Assembly (NCBI GenBank): GCA_934045075.1
Contig: OW203744.1
Span: 4,241,501 to 4,305,500, forward strand
DNA length: 64,000 bases
Origin: Yponomeuta sedellus
Lineage: Eukaryota > Arthropoda > Insecta > Lepidoptera > Yponomeutidae
Reading direction: 5' to 3'
Shown here: positions 12,093-25,000 of the stretch, piece by piece
Layout: each line of letters starts with the position of its first letter
How positions within the stretch are numbered: position 1 is the first letter of the stretch
Notes under the pieces: generated by a model
Seen by the model: only the letters and a program-made list of their open reading frames with translations
Told to the model about the DNA's origin: nothing
The model's database searches: none
Translations under genes and position numbers: made by a program

Positions 12093-13233
12093 TTTCTATT
12101 CCCAGTATGTTACAATAGTTTGCAGCTGGCTTTAGATTTTTGTATGTTTTTAATGCAGTTATTCAGAAATTCAACTTAAAATATATGCTTTGTACGATGC
12201 CAGTAGGTACACTACCTCAGATGGGGGTCAAAAAAATTAAGCATTTAAAATTTATGAAACTAAACTAAGTATACGTACGCCACAAAAACAATACATATTG
12301 TACAACAATCATAAAAGAAAATGCGAGCAAAAGGCTGCCCAAGCTCAATGCTCAAACATTCGAGAATTATTAATTATCAAAGCCAAAAGGGCTACGGAAT
12401 TATCTTGAGCATGAATCAAGCCAATATTTGTCGTACACAGAGATGTAGAGCTTCCGCACCATTTTCTATATGGAGTCTAGGTAGTTGTTGGTTTCCAATT
12501 AAGGTTGTCAATATGCCCGCCATACTATTGTGGTCGCAAAACTGTAAATACACACAATGTATGATTTGCTGCTATACTCTCAGCAGCTAGTTTCCTAGGA
12601 AGCTACGAAGTTTTCCTTGTCGTTTGGTCATTTCAAATTAATTTTGTGACGTCAGTCATTACATCTGCATTTGACAGCGCTGTCCAAGGAAACCTAGCCT
12701 TCTGTCACAGTCGCTTTAAACATACAGTGGCCCGGTTGCCGCGTACTTTTGAGCTTCAAACTCACCGTTTCCTTCACGAAATTCTTGTTGCAACTTCGTT
12801 CATAACTTAAATTTGAGTAGAGTTCACGCATGGATTGTTGTGCTGTCAACTCACTATGATAAAACCTTAGAAACTATGAATAGAATGAGTGTGTAGAATT
12901 TTCATAATTTGCCTTTAACGCTTGTCGATGTTTGCTGTAGGTCGTCCATGTCGACATGTAATCTTTATCAGCACTCAATTATTTATTTTAACTTATAGAA
13001 TTTACATTGTTTTTGCTGAATGTCAATGTGTCACTTGTTTAAAGTTGCTACTGAATGATTTATTTTTACTTTCCCTCTAACAGTCCAAGGTAAAGAGTAA
13101 GACACTTCTCTCTCTCTATTTTATAGGCCTATAGGGACTAAACTCTAAAGATCACTCATTGACATAATTTATCATCAGTTAGCTGAAGTCAGCATCGTAA
13201 GGGCCTTTGCTAACATTGCAAAGTTTTCATTTA

Positions 13234-13414
13234 GCCTCCTAAGCCCTCACATCCTACTCACAGGATATGGTATAACTTTCTTAATTCACATCCAATGGAC
13301 TTTAAGTAGGAGATCTGGAAACTGTTTCAGGTAAAATATTTTCCAGGTTATATTTTTTTAAATCTACTTTAGAATATTATAAGTAGTTTTTCCTTCACGT
13401 GTTAGGAGGTTAAT
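13234..13414. mobile_element. MITE related to the one at 37610
   Basis: Ends tagcctcctaagccct and gtgttaggaggttaa with AT-rich interior. Confidence 0.5.
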
Positions 13415-13892
13415 GCAACGAAAAAGACACTACAAAATCCAAACATTCGTGGAAATCTTCGTCATAAAAAGTGGCACAAGAAACAACATCAAACTAAGAT
13501 AGGTAATTAATAGAAAATACCGCCCCGGGACACCCGATCCAAAGTGCCCATGACCCTAGCCTCGTTACCCCGCCTCTTGTATGAACCAGCAAGTTGGACG
13601 TGAGCTTTGAATTTGACCATACGCTTATTGTTTATTTTGAGGCGGCTATTTCGAAGCATACTGCACCTAAAGGATCACATTCTTGGAATACTCGAATACT
13701 CAACAATTACCCGTCCGTTCACAGAAGTTCGCAACAGCATCCGGGGGTCAAGAAACCACGGACACACTAAACACACACATTGGTGAGTATACTAAGGCCC
13801 TCTTATTCATTAGGTGACGAATTTCGTGGGACATGCCCCCTTTCTGTAGATTACTAGTCTGCCTAAATTGCAGCTTAGTTTGGGGGTGGTTC

Positions 13893-14085
13893 TGCTCTGG
13901 CTATCCGTGCCAGCGCTCTTTAACGGAGCGGCTCACCGGCAGCAGTGAAATTTCGAACCTCTCTAGAATATTCTCTGTATTATGTACAGGTCGCGGGCTC
14001 GAATCCCGAATGGGTGGAATTTTTAGCTTCTAAATAGGTTTTTAAAATTGTCCTAAGCACGGGTTAGTGCATTAAAAAAAGAATA
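13893..14085. mobile_element. Family A SINE with internal inversion
   Basis: Bases 13893-13987 are the minus strand of the tRNA-like part and its 5' flank; 13988-14085 continue on the plus strand from gtcgcgggctcgaatcccg to the tail. The inversion joint is within the element. Confidence 0.75.
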
Positions 14086-17000
14086 TAATTTATGAAATTG
14101 GTTATAGTAGTGTCATTTTGCTTCACAAAGCGAATGATATTGAGAAGTCGCTGCTAAATTGTATCGCCGTATTATCGAAATCGATAAAGAACATACCCCC
14201 GTTACACGACAACGCGATGACCTCTTTTTATCGCCGAGCACCATTTTGCATATCATTGCGTAAAGCAATATGACTGTATGGTAGTAGTCTTGATCTACGT
14301 AGAACTGCTACAGTACATTACTTTGTCAAGATCGAGCAGTTCATGATAGGTTTGCAGAAGTTAAATGTTGTATCAAATTGTCTTTATAATCTGTAGTACA
14401 GTAAGTCCAGTGCAAAGTCCCACGATATTCGTTCTCTAGTAATAAATGGCTCGACGTCAGCTCTGGGTGCATCAAAATATAAAAAAAAGAACTTTAAAAT
14501 CCATGAAAGCTAGTGACATAATTTACAAACGAGCCACAAAAACACTTTCGCATGTAAAAGAATGTAACTCGGAAAATTTTTATAATTTTCTTCGTTTGAT
14601 GGACCAAAACAATTAACAATTTGAATTATGTGAGCCTCTTCAGAGTGACTAATATGACTAAAAGCAGATATGAAAATGGGATTCGAAATTTAAATAAATT
14701 TTCAACATTTTAAATACTTAAATGTTTTTAATGTTCACATCTTATTTGCAAGGAAATTGCAATTTACTTTTAACTTAATGCAAAATAAGATGATTTTATT
14801 TTTATGTCTAAAATAAGTATCGTAGGGTTAGCTGTTAGTTTTAATACGTTAATTATATTAAAATTAGAAGCAGCAATCAAGAAATTGGTAACAGAAATAG
14901 ATAATCATCATTCGCCGTGACTGAACCCAGTCAGAGAGCATCACTATTACTTGTACTGCAATAAAAACTTGTAATCCACTTATTAGCAAAAATGTTTCGT
15001 AAATAGCTATAAAAGGAAAACCTTTTATCTAAAAAAATTGTTAAATTGCACTCTAATGTTAACTAAGGTTAGGATAAAATAATTTCAACATGTTTTGACG
15101 TCAAACCAACTAAACATACAATATATTGTCAACTTGAAGAAATAAAACTGAGATTGTAGGCAGATCGCAAATATATACAAAAAGTTGTAAATAGCCGTGA
15201 GGTCTCAAGTAACTACAATGGTATCTTAAAACATGTTGAATTAAAATAATTAGTAACTTTTTTCTGGTAGTTATAAAAAAATGTATTCAACAATGTGTGA
15301 ACTATGTAATAAATAAAATTAAATGAAAAAAAAAACTTCTTTAATTTTCGTAAATGTTCATTTGGAAGTTTATCCACAAATTGATTCAAAACTGCAGAGG
15401 CCCTAGAAAATCCTTCGTAAATGAATATTTTGTGTTTAATTTTACTCAAATATGATTTACCCATCAGTTCATAAATGGAAAGCGCGATTTAGTGCAAAAG
15501 CGACCATGCTTATACAGCAGCTAAAACTAAACAGTATGTTACTACTGTTCCAACTTAATACAGGACCAAAATACTACTACAAAATCTATGAATTTTCTGG
15601 AAAGATTCATACCTTCCTTACATGTATTGTTAAAAAAGTCAGAATGATGATGCAATAAAGTATTTTAATATTAACAATAGCAACTATGGTGGTTCCCTGA
15701 TAAGAAAGGACTCAAAGCGAATAAATCTTTGGAACTGAACTACTAGTTTCACCCCAAAAACGACATGCGAAATGTTGGCTCACAAAACCTTACGAAAAAT
15801 ATGAGAAAATGCAGCAGCAATCTTCCTCTCCGTGATATGTAAGTAAGAGCGTTTCCTTTTTCTACTTTGAGAAATATAAGTCAGTAAATATCATTTGTTG
15901 TTTCAATTCACATCCAATTATTTCTAAGCAAAACGCAGTAAAGTTTTTATAATGTAGTGATTTATTATAATCTTAAATAAATATCTAAATATAGCTTAAC
16001 GTACGTATTTTAAACATACTTAAATGTTAAAATTAACACATTTGAAAAATATATTGTGAAATTTAATTTAAGTTATGTGATTTTACAAATTGTTATTGTG
16101 TGCTCTTTTTACATTAGTCCGCACGAAATTTTGCACTATACTCGATAGTGAATATTAGATTCTGTAAGATCAAACTCAACTCAAAAAAATATCTGGGTTA
16201 CTTTTAAGATAACGCAACCTGAAACTTTAATAATTGATTATTTTTGTTTTTTTAATATTTCAGGGTTGCATTGTTTTAACTCTATACCCCTTGATGTCCT
16301 GAAAATTTTAAATTTTAGGCCATATGGATCCTACCTCTATTCTCCACGATATGTTATTCCAAATCGCGCCACAATTAAAAGCAAAATGTCCAAATAACAA
16401 GTTGGTAATAATATCTTTTATGTATTTGCGCATTTTACTTGCATTGAAACTAACTGGAACTAACGACATACTGGTAAACTCAGTTGTATAGCAAGTTGAC
16501 CAATATCGTCATTATTTGTGGGGCTTGACTGTCACTGTTTAACAAGCTTTTCAGTCCTCAATACCTAGCTGTAGTTGGTATGAGACAGCGTCACTCAGAT
16601 TGAGCGATGAGCAGCCACACGTGGAACTACCTCTTCTGAAGGGCGCGTGGGTAGCGAGACACGTCCACACAGACCGAGCTGCCTCGGCTGATATAAGGTG
16701 TGTGGTCGGGGAAACATGCGCCGGTGGAAGGCACTTCCACACAGAATTGAGAGTTTTGTCAGTATCTGTAGACTGCTGGCGTGAGAGGGGTCCCTATGTT
16801 CTATAGTGTCCATTACTGATTGTAAAAAAATTTAATTTTCTAGATACTTTTGGACTGATTGATTTGGATGGTGTATTGGGTACACCTGTACCAAGGTATG
16901 GATGTAAACAATTCCTAAAAGTATTACCACCTAAGAAACACTAATGAAAAAAAGGACAGTGTTAGTGAACATGGTTAATTAATCTCAATAATGGCAAAGA

Positions 17001-17104
17001 ACACTATTTCAATTAGGGTGCTACTGGGTGCTAACTAGCACCTCCAATGGAAAAATATTGTCTTTTATAAAGTGTGTTGGAAAAAGTGAACATATTAATA
17101 TGTT

Positions 17105-17470
17105 CACTTATGAACCATAGACTGGCAAGCTAGAGCCCCAGGTTCGATCCCGAGTGCGGGCATGTACCAATGACTGTTTAATTTCAAAGTTACGTACATT
17201 TGCGAATTTGTAGTCCCAATACCACACGCTAACGGTGAAGGAAAACATGTGAGGAAACCCGCGGCTTGGTTGGCTCCGCACGTATTGACTAGTCTTTCCT
17301 GTGGGCTAGGCCGACTAAGCTGTCAGGGTGGTATAGGTGCTGGGCAAGCCTACACCATCTATAAAACCATGTCCCAGGCACTACAGCGTCGGAGTGGTCC
17401 CTTCACCCATCTAGTGTGAGTGAAGATACCACTGGACGCTGTATAAATCATCTCATTGAGTAGATGCAAA
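17105..17470 (+). mobile_element. SINE-like repeat with B box
   Basis: The copy has ccccaggttcgatcccgagt, then cggtgaaggaaaacatgtga (a common lepidopteran SINE body), then a conserved end (actacagcgtcggagtggtc). The end recurs inverted at 30108-30222. Confidence 0.6.
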
Positions 17471-17772
17471 AAGGCCAATCTTATTTTATTATGTACATAA
17501 CATATTATGATAATTATTATGTACATAGCATATTATGAAACAAGTTTTTTTTTTATTGGTGGAGCTAGTCAGCACTGGCTAGAAAAAAGGTTTTGCCATT
17601 ATTGTTGAAAACATCACAAGATAGGACTCTGTTTTATAGAAGGCAGTAGTGAACAACACTATGACAAGCTAAAATGCCAGACTTGTGAAAACTGCAAATG
17701 CCTTAAATTTTTCAAATGTTTCCTTACAACCTAAACCTTCCTTGCAATATAAAACCTCAAGTGTAGACTAGA

Positions 17773-19684
17773 TTAGTCGGAAGTATTCTGTATTACAATG
17801 AGTATGAATTCCCGATCTGGTGCAATAAGGATCTCATGCCGTCTGCTCCTCACTCTGAGGAATGTCATGTCATTGCTGGAATCCTGAAACAGGCAAACAT
17901 TTGTTGGAGAAACACTCAGTAAGTACCAATTTCTGTTTACCAACTGGTTAATATAGAGATTTAAAAAAAGGACCTTTTTTTGTAGTTTCCTCTTGTCCAG
18001 TTACAAAATATTGAGTTTAGTCTTGATTATAAAAATATACAGAACAGCTGATATTTTAATAGGTAATATTAAATTTTGTATTCATACTGGGAGTTTATTA
18101 CAATCCTGTTTTAAGGGGCCATCCATAAATTACTTCACATATATTTCGTGATATTTTTTTTACCCCTCCATCGTCCTTGTCACAGCTGGTCACATGAGAC
18201 TCTTAATTAGTAATTATTGGATTCAAGCATTTCTCTTTTATCAAGAGTTGCAAATGTTTTAAGGGCCTATTCCGTTACTAATAATAATACTCATGGACAT
18301 ACTCGTATTACACAGATCTCGTTAGCCCTATACTACTTTTATTATAGGTGCTAACTCGACGATAGATTTAATACAATAAACACATAGATAACATCCAAGA
18401 CCCAATCCAATACTTGTGCAAAGTTAGTGTTTTATCACATACATTTCGAAATGTGATGTCACGAAATTTAGACCAAATCCCACCCCCCTGTCACACTTTA
18501 TTGACTCCCTCCCTTCCCCTTAACGTGTGACGCAATTTATGAATTGCCCCTAACATTCTAACTCTACTGGAAAATCCTAAATAATAATCTCATATTCATA
18601 AACAATTGCTAAAATCTCTGCCTCTGAAGAGTGTTTTAGATTAATTGTGCTTTTATAAGTTGCATTAAAATAGTAGATCTGGATACAATGTAAAATTGAT
18701 ATTGTAGCGCATCTTTCGCATTAGTCTTGTCCTGTAATGATAGATGTAAGAAATTTAATAAATAAAAATAAGTAACACCATGGAATTACAGTACATAAAG
18801 ATCAACTGCCTTTGGGTTGGTGGGTAAAGTTGGGGGCGGCACTATAGGAGCCCTATTGTACGCAATAAACGAAAAAAAATAAATCCTTTAAAAATTTTTT
18901 AGGACAATTTTTTTTGGATTTTTTTTTAATGTATTGTGTAGGGGCGATCTTAGGGAGCAAAAAAGGTCCCGTGACTCGGTGCCGTAAAACGCACCGTTTC
19001 CGAGTTACGAACGAAAAATCACTCTTGGAAAATTTAATTTGTCGGGAAGCAGTAGTAGCCATGTAGCCTTAGCTAGTTCAATTCCCACTGGGGGCTGTTC
19101 TCCAGCCTCACTCCAGGTGTTTCTTCATGTTTTGCTACATCCTTTACAGACATTGCAGGTGTCCAAGTTTGGGGCCAGCACAAGTGAAGGTTGTAGAGAC
19201 CTCGCTGGTAAAATGCATCCACTACAATGGAAAAAGAAATCTAATTTCTTACCATTTCACGGACCACATTCCTGGCCTTCTCAGTGAGTTGTCCAATAAG
19301 CCCTGCATAGAGCACTGACGTAGCATTGTCTAGAGAACTCTTGATTGGGATACCTGCGAAACATAATAATCTGTCACCTAACAAGTCTGATAAAAGATAT
19401 ACTGTAGGTTCTACACAATCAGGTTTAGCTAGGTACATAGAGAAAATTCTTGGCCTGGCTATCTGTAGTGAAGTGAGAATAATATTGATAAAATTTGTTA
19501 GTTGCTATGGAAATGGAGAAAATCGACCAAACCTTCATGATTGACGATTATGCAGCCAATTACACCTTTGTGAGCTTGGATTCTCTTGATGGTTTCCTCC
19601 ACTTCGGTGGCCTGGAACGGAAATTGTTTAGCACATGCTTTTATTTCTTCTACACTGTTTGAGATAAAATCAGTTACATACCAT
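17773..19684 (-). CDS. robl: Cytoplasmic dynein light chain roadblock
   Basis: Four coding exons on the minus strand: 19682-19684 (only the ATG, followed by gtatgt), 19533-19611, 19253-19353 and 17773-17883 (stop TAA at 17773-17775). They sum to 294 nt, 97 residues, the normal size of DYNLRB/robl. The protein begins [20 protein letters not shown], continues [16 protein letters not shown], and ends with [19 protein letters not shown] and LIVIQNTSD, matching the Roadblock/LC7 fold over its whole length. Roadblock dimers bind the dynein intermediate chain and support retrograde transport and mitosis. All junctions are GT-AG with good acceptors. Splicing directly after the start codon is unusual but keeps the frame and gives the expected N-terminus. 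The last intron (about 1.37 kb) holds a MITE with a nested SINE. The gene is convergent with the KH gene and divergent from the SH3BP5 gene. Confidence 0.93.
18112..18552. mobile_element. MITE with ggggcnatycataaatt ends
   Basis: Left aggggccatccataaattac, right gcaatttatgaattgcccct; a family E SINE is nested inside. It lies in the last intron of robl. Confidence 0.65.
18275..18425 (-). mobile_element. Family E SINE fragment nested in a MITE
   Basis: Contains ttacacagatctcgttagcc through catagataacatccaagacc; it is inserted in the element at 18112-18552. Confidence 0.75.
19055..19200 (+). mobile_element. Family F SINE fragment
   Basis: The B-box-like gttcaattcccactggggg is followed by the family body (cctcactccaggtgtttctt). 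It lies in the last intron of robl. Confidence 0.65.
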
Positions 19685-19809
19685 GGCTTCAGTTTTTCAG
19701 AAATATTTACGAAACGAAAGCACAGATTAGAGATTTGCAACGATGACGAATTCGAGAGTGACAGCGAGCGAATGACAGGGGGAGGTGATGAACGCAAGCA
19801 TTCGTAAAG

Positions 19810-22001
19810 TTTTACTTATTTTTTTTTATCTTTGATTTTACTGACATTGGATTGCTATGGAAATGTAGTGATTCGAATATTAATTAGGATACAACGAAGG
19901 AAGTTATAAAAATAATTATGAAATACAATTCATACTGAAATCTAAATTGTTGGGTTTCTGTAATTAATCGCTATAAAACGTTCGTAAACTGGCATACATA
20001 TTATAGTTAGGGATGCTTTAAAAAAAACGTTTGCTAGCAGCCAGGGTTGCAAACTTATTGGGAATTCCCAAACTGCGGGAATCTTAATATTTATGGGGAA
20101 TGGCATCGCTTTCCGGCGGAATTTAATATGTTCATACCAGCCAAAAACTGCACAGGCTGTTGAGCATCGACCTTTAAATTGTCATCTGATCTGGACCACC
20201 TACTAGAGGCTCGGTCCCAGTCAGACGTAGCCCCCGCCCCGCCAGTGTCCCCGCTAATGGGGACACTGCTCTCTTCGGTTTGTAACCAACTTTTCTAAGC
20301 GGACGCTCCTCTAGGGAGCTCCGCTGCGCGGCCTCGAGGGGGGTTGCTCCCGATGTGGGTTTAGGGGTCCTTAGGACCAAAAGGAAAAGAGGCAGACCTG
20401 TCACCTGATGGGAGGACCCAAAGGATGGAGGAGGCTGGCGAAGGATAAGAAGATGTGGAAGGCACTGTAGGAGGCCTATGTCGAAGGACAGCCTGACGAT
20501 GACACTGTGGTGGCCGATGTCGGCAATAATAATCTAATATAAATGTAATAATTGTAAAGAGGTTCGAAATTTCACTGATGCCGGTGAGACGCCCATTAGC
20601 TCAGTAGGAAAGAGCGCTGGCACGAATAGCCAGAGGTCGCGGGATTGAATCCCGGCATGGGTGGAATTTTTAGCCTCTAAATAGGTTTTCCAATTTTGTA
20701 AATGTAATAATTTGAAAATGTAATTTAGATGTCAAGTCGGAGAAATAAATTTAGAGAATTAAATAGGTTTTTTTAAAATAAAGGCTATTTTTATTTATTT
20801 AGGACCAAAACCAGACGCAAGGTGGTGTTTAGTGAGTAGGCGCACTTCTTGTAAGTCCCAAATTGGCAGCACGGTCGGGTTCGTGCTGTTATATATGCAT
20901 GAGCACGGTGAATGCGGACGTGGGAGGGAGGTGCTGAATGATTCACCACCTTCCTCCCCCGTGTCCTCCTTACCCCCGTGCTCTTTATAGGGCAAAAAAA
21001 TATAAACCTATTTTATGTAACATTTCATTTTCTCCGTATATTAATTTTTCGATAGCTGCTTTGACGGTAATATGTCACTTAATTGATGAATAGTGTCTAC
21101 TGGTTCAAACATCGACCAATCTATCAAAGATTTATCCCCAATCCACAGTACATTTTGTAGGCATTTCATCAACTCGACTCACATTCAACTCGACGAATTA
21201 TATTCTCTTCAGACATCCTTTTTGGTAAAAATTGAGCTCTATAATTTAGTTATCCTAAGAATACTGATGACGGTTTATTTCAATTAGAAAAATTATACAA
21301 AAATTTGCGAATAGAAATCAAAAGTGAAACAATAAATGTACTGACAAACTTTTCACTTAACTATTTTTGAGATTGTAATGATGATTTTTTTATTGTGAAT
21401 ATTTGAATAAATGTAACTTAGATATCTTTCAAAGGCTCTCATCGGCATTCTATCAGTAAACGAGGTTATAGTACCTACTTTTTCTTGAAAAGTCGCAACA
21501 CGCACGTAAAGTTCCGTGTAGCATCGATTATACATACAACGGCTTTGATTAGATTTCAATATTCGGTATTGTATCGCCACAATAAGTTACATAGACATAA
21601 GAACAGGTTACAATTTGTTAACCTATACATATTTTCAAGTTTCAACTTAAAAAATGATATACAAAAATTAAAAGGAATATCCTAAGATCCCATGGCTGCA
21701 TTTGTTGATTTCATAAAAAAAATATTGAGATAATATGAAAGGAACCGGGACGTGGATGGTAGTGGTCTTTTGTGGATTTTTGGGGAATCAAGAAAATTTC
21801 CACTGGCAGTATTGCCAGCAGCTGTCTCGTTCCTACTGTCAATTTATCTGTCAATCAATTACGAACAATAGAGGAGCGAGCGTATAATTCCTAGTTTTTT
21901 TAGCCGCTCGAGCCTATCTCGTCCAAACCGAGAGTTACAATACACTAAGGACCTAAAATTGAATGTAACTTTCCCTACAATGCCCTTTATTTTATAGAAA
22001 A
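19810..22001. other. Region between divergent robl and SH3BP5 genes
   Basis: It holds a SINE (20554) and unclassified repeat-like GC-rich DNA at 20160-20520, and must contain both promoters. No promoter motif could be supported. Confidence 0.5.
20554..20698 (+). mobile_element. Family A SINE, 5'-truncated, with target duplication
   Basis: Flanked by the 14-bp direct repeat taaatgtaataatt (20540-20553 and 20699-20712). It starts at gtaaagaggttcgaaatttc and ends after aataggttttcc. Confidence 0.92.
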
Positions 22002-25000
22002 ATGAATGATAGTGGCGCGGATAGCGCGGAAGCCTTGGATCCAAGAGTTCAGGTGGGAAAAATCAATAATATCTGTCCCGATACTTTGTTTTAAACAATA
22101 AAACTATACGTGGTTGTCGCGTTTGTTTAGCGCGCGCCTATAACTGTAAAAAGTTAAGTCATATTCAGAATTTGGCAAATCAAGATAGTTCTAGTAAGAG
22201 TTGTAATGGTCCTACTGGTTTTAAAACTTCGTGAATTATATAATTTTCTATGTGTTGAATCAATAAATAAGTCGCCGATAGTTGCACTTTCGGTACCTAC
22301 AACAAGCAGTAAAAATGTGCTAACATAATTCTATAACTAACAATTGTCTTTTATTTTTTGTCTTCCAGATTCTAGTATGATCCTTGTAAGAACTAAATAG
22401 GATATTTCATTATAATATTTCTAGAATGCCAAGTATTCCAACCAGTGAGCGGAATTCATATCACTCAGAGCTTTAATCCTTTTTCTATGTTTGTCAATGG
22501 CATAGGTTAAGCAGATATTTCTATATCAAGTCAGTTTATCAAACCTTTTTCCTATGAAATTTTAGTTAGGTGGATCTTTGCTGACAAACTTGCACTCGCT
22601 TTTTTATCTTATTGTTTTTCAATCTAAACAGTCCTATAAAATGCTTATTCCAGATTGAGCTAGAGCGCCTTAACTCAGCGACTGATGAGATCAACCGTCT
22701 GGAAGTGGAACTGGATGAGGCCCGCTTGGTCTTCCGTCGACTGCTGGCCGAGGGCCACCTGCGAATCCAACAGCTGACCAGGAAACTCGGAACAAGCGTG
22801 CACAAAGCTAGGCCTTACTATGAGGCACGATTTCGGTCTAACATTGTAAGTAGAAAGGACTCAGATTCATTGAAACACATTTTACACATCGACGCCTTAC
22901 TGCTAAAACTGACTATCTGCATGAAATGTTGTTTCGAGAAAACTCGAGTTAAAGGTTCGGATGTCGTTAACTATACTAAAACTTGTTGCCTTACTGCTAA
23001 AACCGACTATCTGCATGAAATGTTGTTTCGAGAAAACTCGAGTTTAAGGTTCGGATGTCGTTAACTTGTGACGATGAACTAAAACTTGTTATTGTGTGCA
23101 TAACATTTCATGCAGATAGTCGGTTTTAGCAGTAAGGCGTCGACATATGTTTATTAGCTGCACAGCACTTTGACAGAAGACTAACTCAAGGATTCTATCA
23201 ATGTCTGAGTTACGAAATAGTACCATTTCTGGGATTGACAATAAAAATGATTTTATTAATAATTAATTAAATAACTAATGCCGATCTGTTTCCCTATAAC
23301 AAAAGACAAACACAATAATTATACCTTGTGATAGGTGTTATTTGGTACAACTAATTACACATACAAGAAACTAATTTTGTTGGTTTATACATATGAACAT
23401 AAAACTTTTACGAACAGCAGACCTTAGTACGCAATTCTCAGCTCTAACTTTACTTCTTACTTTATTGCACATTAAACAAATTAGTTTAGCTAACCATCTT
23501 TGGGCCATCAAATAACCTTTAATAAAATACATTGTGCACAAAACAAAAATACAAATAATTATTGATTGTTGACCAATTACCAGGACAGATGTTGTGGGTT
23601 CAATTCCTACTGGAGGCCAGCATACATTTGTCTGAACTGCCTCACTCTGGATGTTTCTTCATGTTTGTAATGTCCTTGTCACTGATTATCCTAGACTGGA
23701 CCCTGACAAGTGATGGAGCTGTGTGGAAGTTTATTTCGTTCTAATAATAAAATAAAAATTAGTTTATTGCCAAAAAAATTTTTGTAATATGTTTATGGTT
23801 ACACAGTGACTACCACACAAGGTCGAACCTGAATCGTGGCAGTCGGGGAAACAATTGCTATATTGTTTTACCTTCTACTTATATCATAGGAGCCGGTAGA
23901 ATAAAAATTAAATATTTCGATTGTTAGGTACACTACTAACAGACAGTCTAAAAAAAAAACTAGACCAATGAGTTAATTCATCTAAATTTAGCTCTAATAA
24001 CTCAATTCTTCTCTTTACTTATTGATGTATTTTTGACGATACTAATAAATTTATTTCAATATAAAGAATTTACATGCTGTTTGCTGAATGTCAATGTACA
24101 ATGTAAAATTTAATTTGCTGAATGTCAATGTACAATGTAAAATTTAAGCAGCTGCTTTCCGCGTTTTTCTTAAGTCATCTTAAATACATCAGTGGCGTAT
24201 ACCTAATAAGATTTCATGATTGCCATTAACAACCCTAAATGCCAAAGCATTAGTCAATGCCTCACAATAGTTGGCTTACAACTAAATATGTGAATTACGA
24301 AATGATCGTAAAATACATTTAAAAAAAATATTTCCGTTACAGACGGCACAAGAACTCCAAGTAGCAAATGTCGCCTTCGACAAAGCAAACAGTGCGCATT
24401 CGGCGGCCAGAGAAATGGTAAGAAATCATCTAAAACAATCTATTGGCAGCTTTTTTGATGTGACCAAAACAAACTACATCTTTATTTTAATACAGTTGCT
24501 CAAAAAGTGGCGTATTGCAGGCACGTATAGCGTGCGGGATCTGGGCTATTCTATTACACACTCGTGCTTTTTTTTACCTTTCCCGCACTAGTGAGTGTTT
24601 ATTAAAAAAAAATCATAGAATGGGTATTTTTCCTTACGTCATAGTTGGAACCACTGTCAAACTCCGTGCACTGCTCTATGGTTTGTAAGGAAACCACAGA
24701 TAAAAGACCGAATTTGACAGTTATTGCTACAGAATTTATGTGTGAGGAAAAACGCCCATTGTTATGATTCACATATTTTATGATTTGAAAAAAATTATGA
24801 TTTATTTTGATTATGATTATGAGGTTGCGGGTTCGAATCCCGGCATGGGTGAAATTTTTAGCCTCTAAAGAGGTTTTTAAATTTGTTCCTTAGCACGGGT
24901 TAGTGCATTAAAAATAAAAATAGTGTAATCATGTGGGTACAGTGATATCGTTCCGATGTTAAACCTAACTGCAAAGTAGGTAGTCGGGGCTGTAAGTAAT

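Larger units (their letters stand above)
12100..17770. other. Region between convergent KH and robl genes
   Basis: Apart from the listed repeats (13234, 13893, 17105), this 5.6-kb stretch is AT-rich and holds no recognisable exon. It must contain both 3' UTR ends; AATAAA hexamers near 15145 and 15654 are candidates but not decisive. Confidence 0.6.

Noticed and set aside
16551..16813. Overlapping open frames on both strands in a GC-rich patch
   Set aside because: The patch has partial inverted symmetry and no splice sites or motifs; probably an unclassified repeat.
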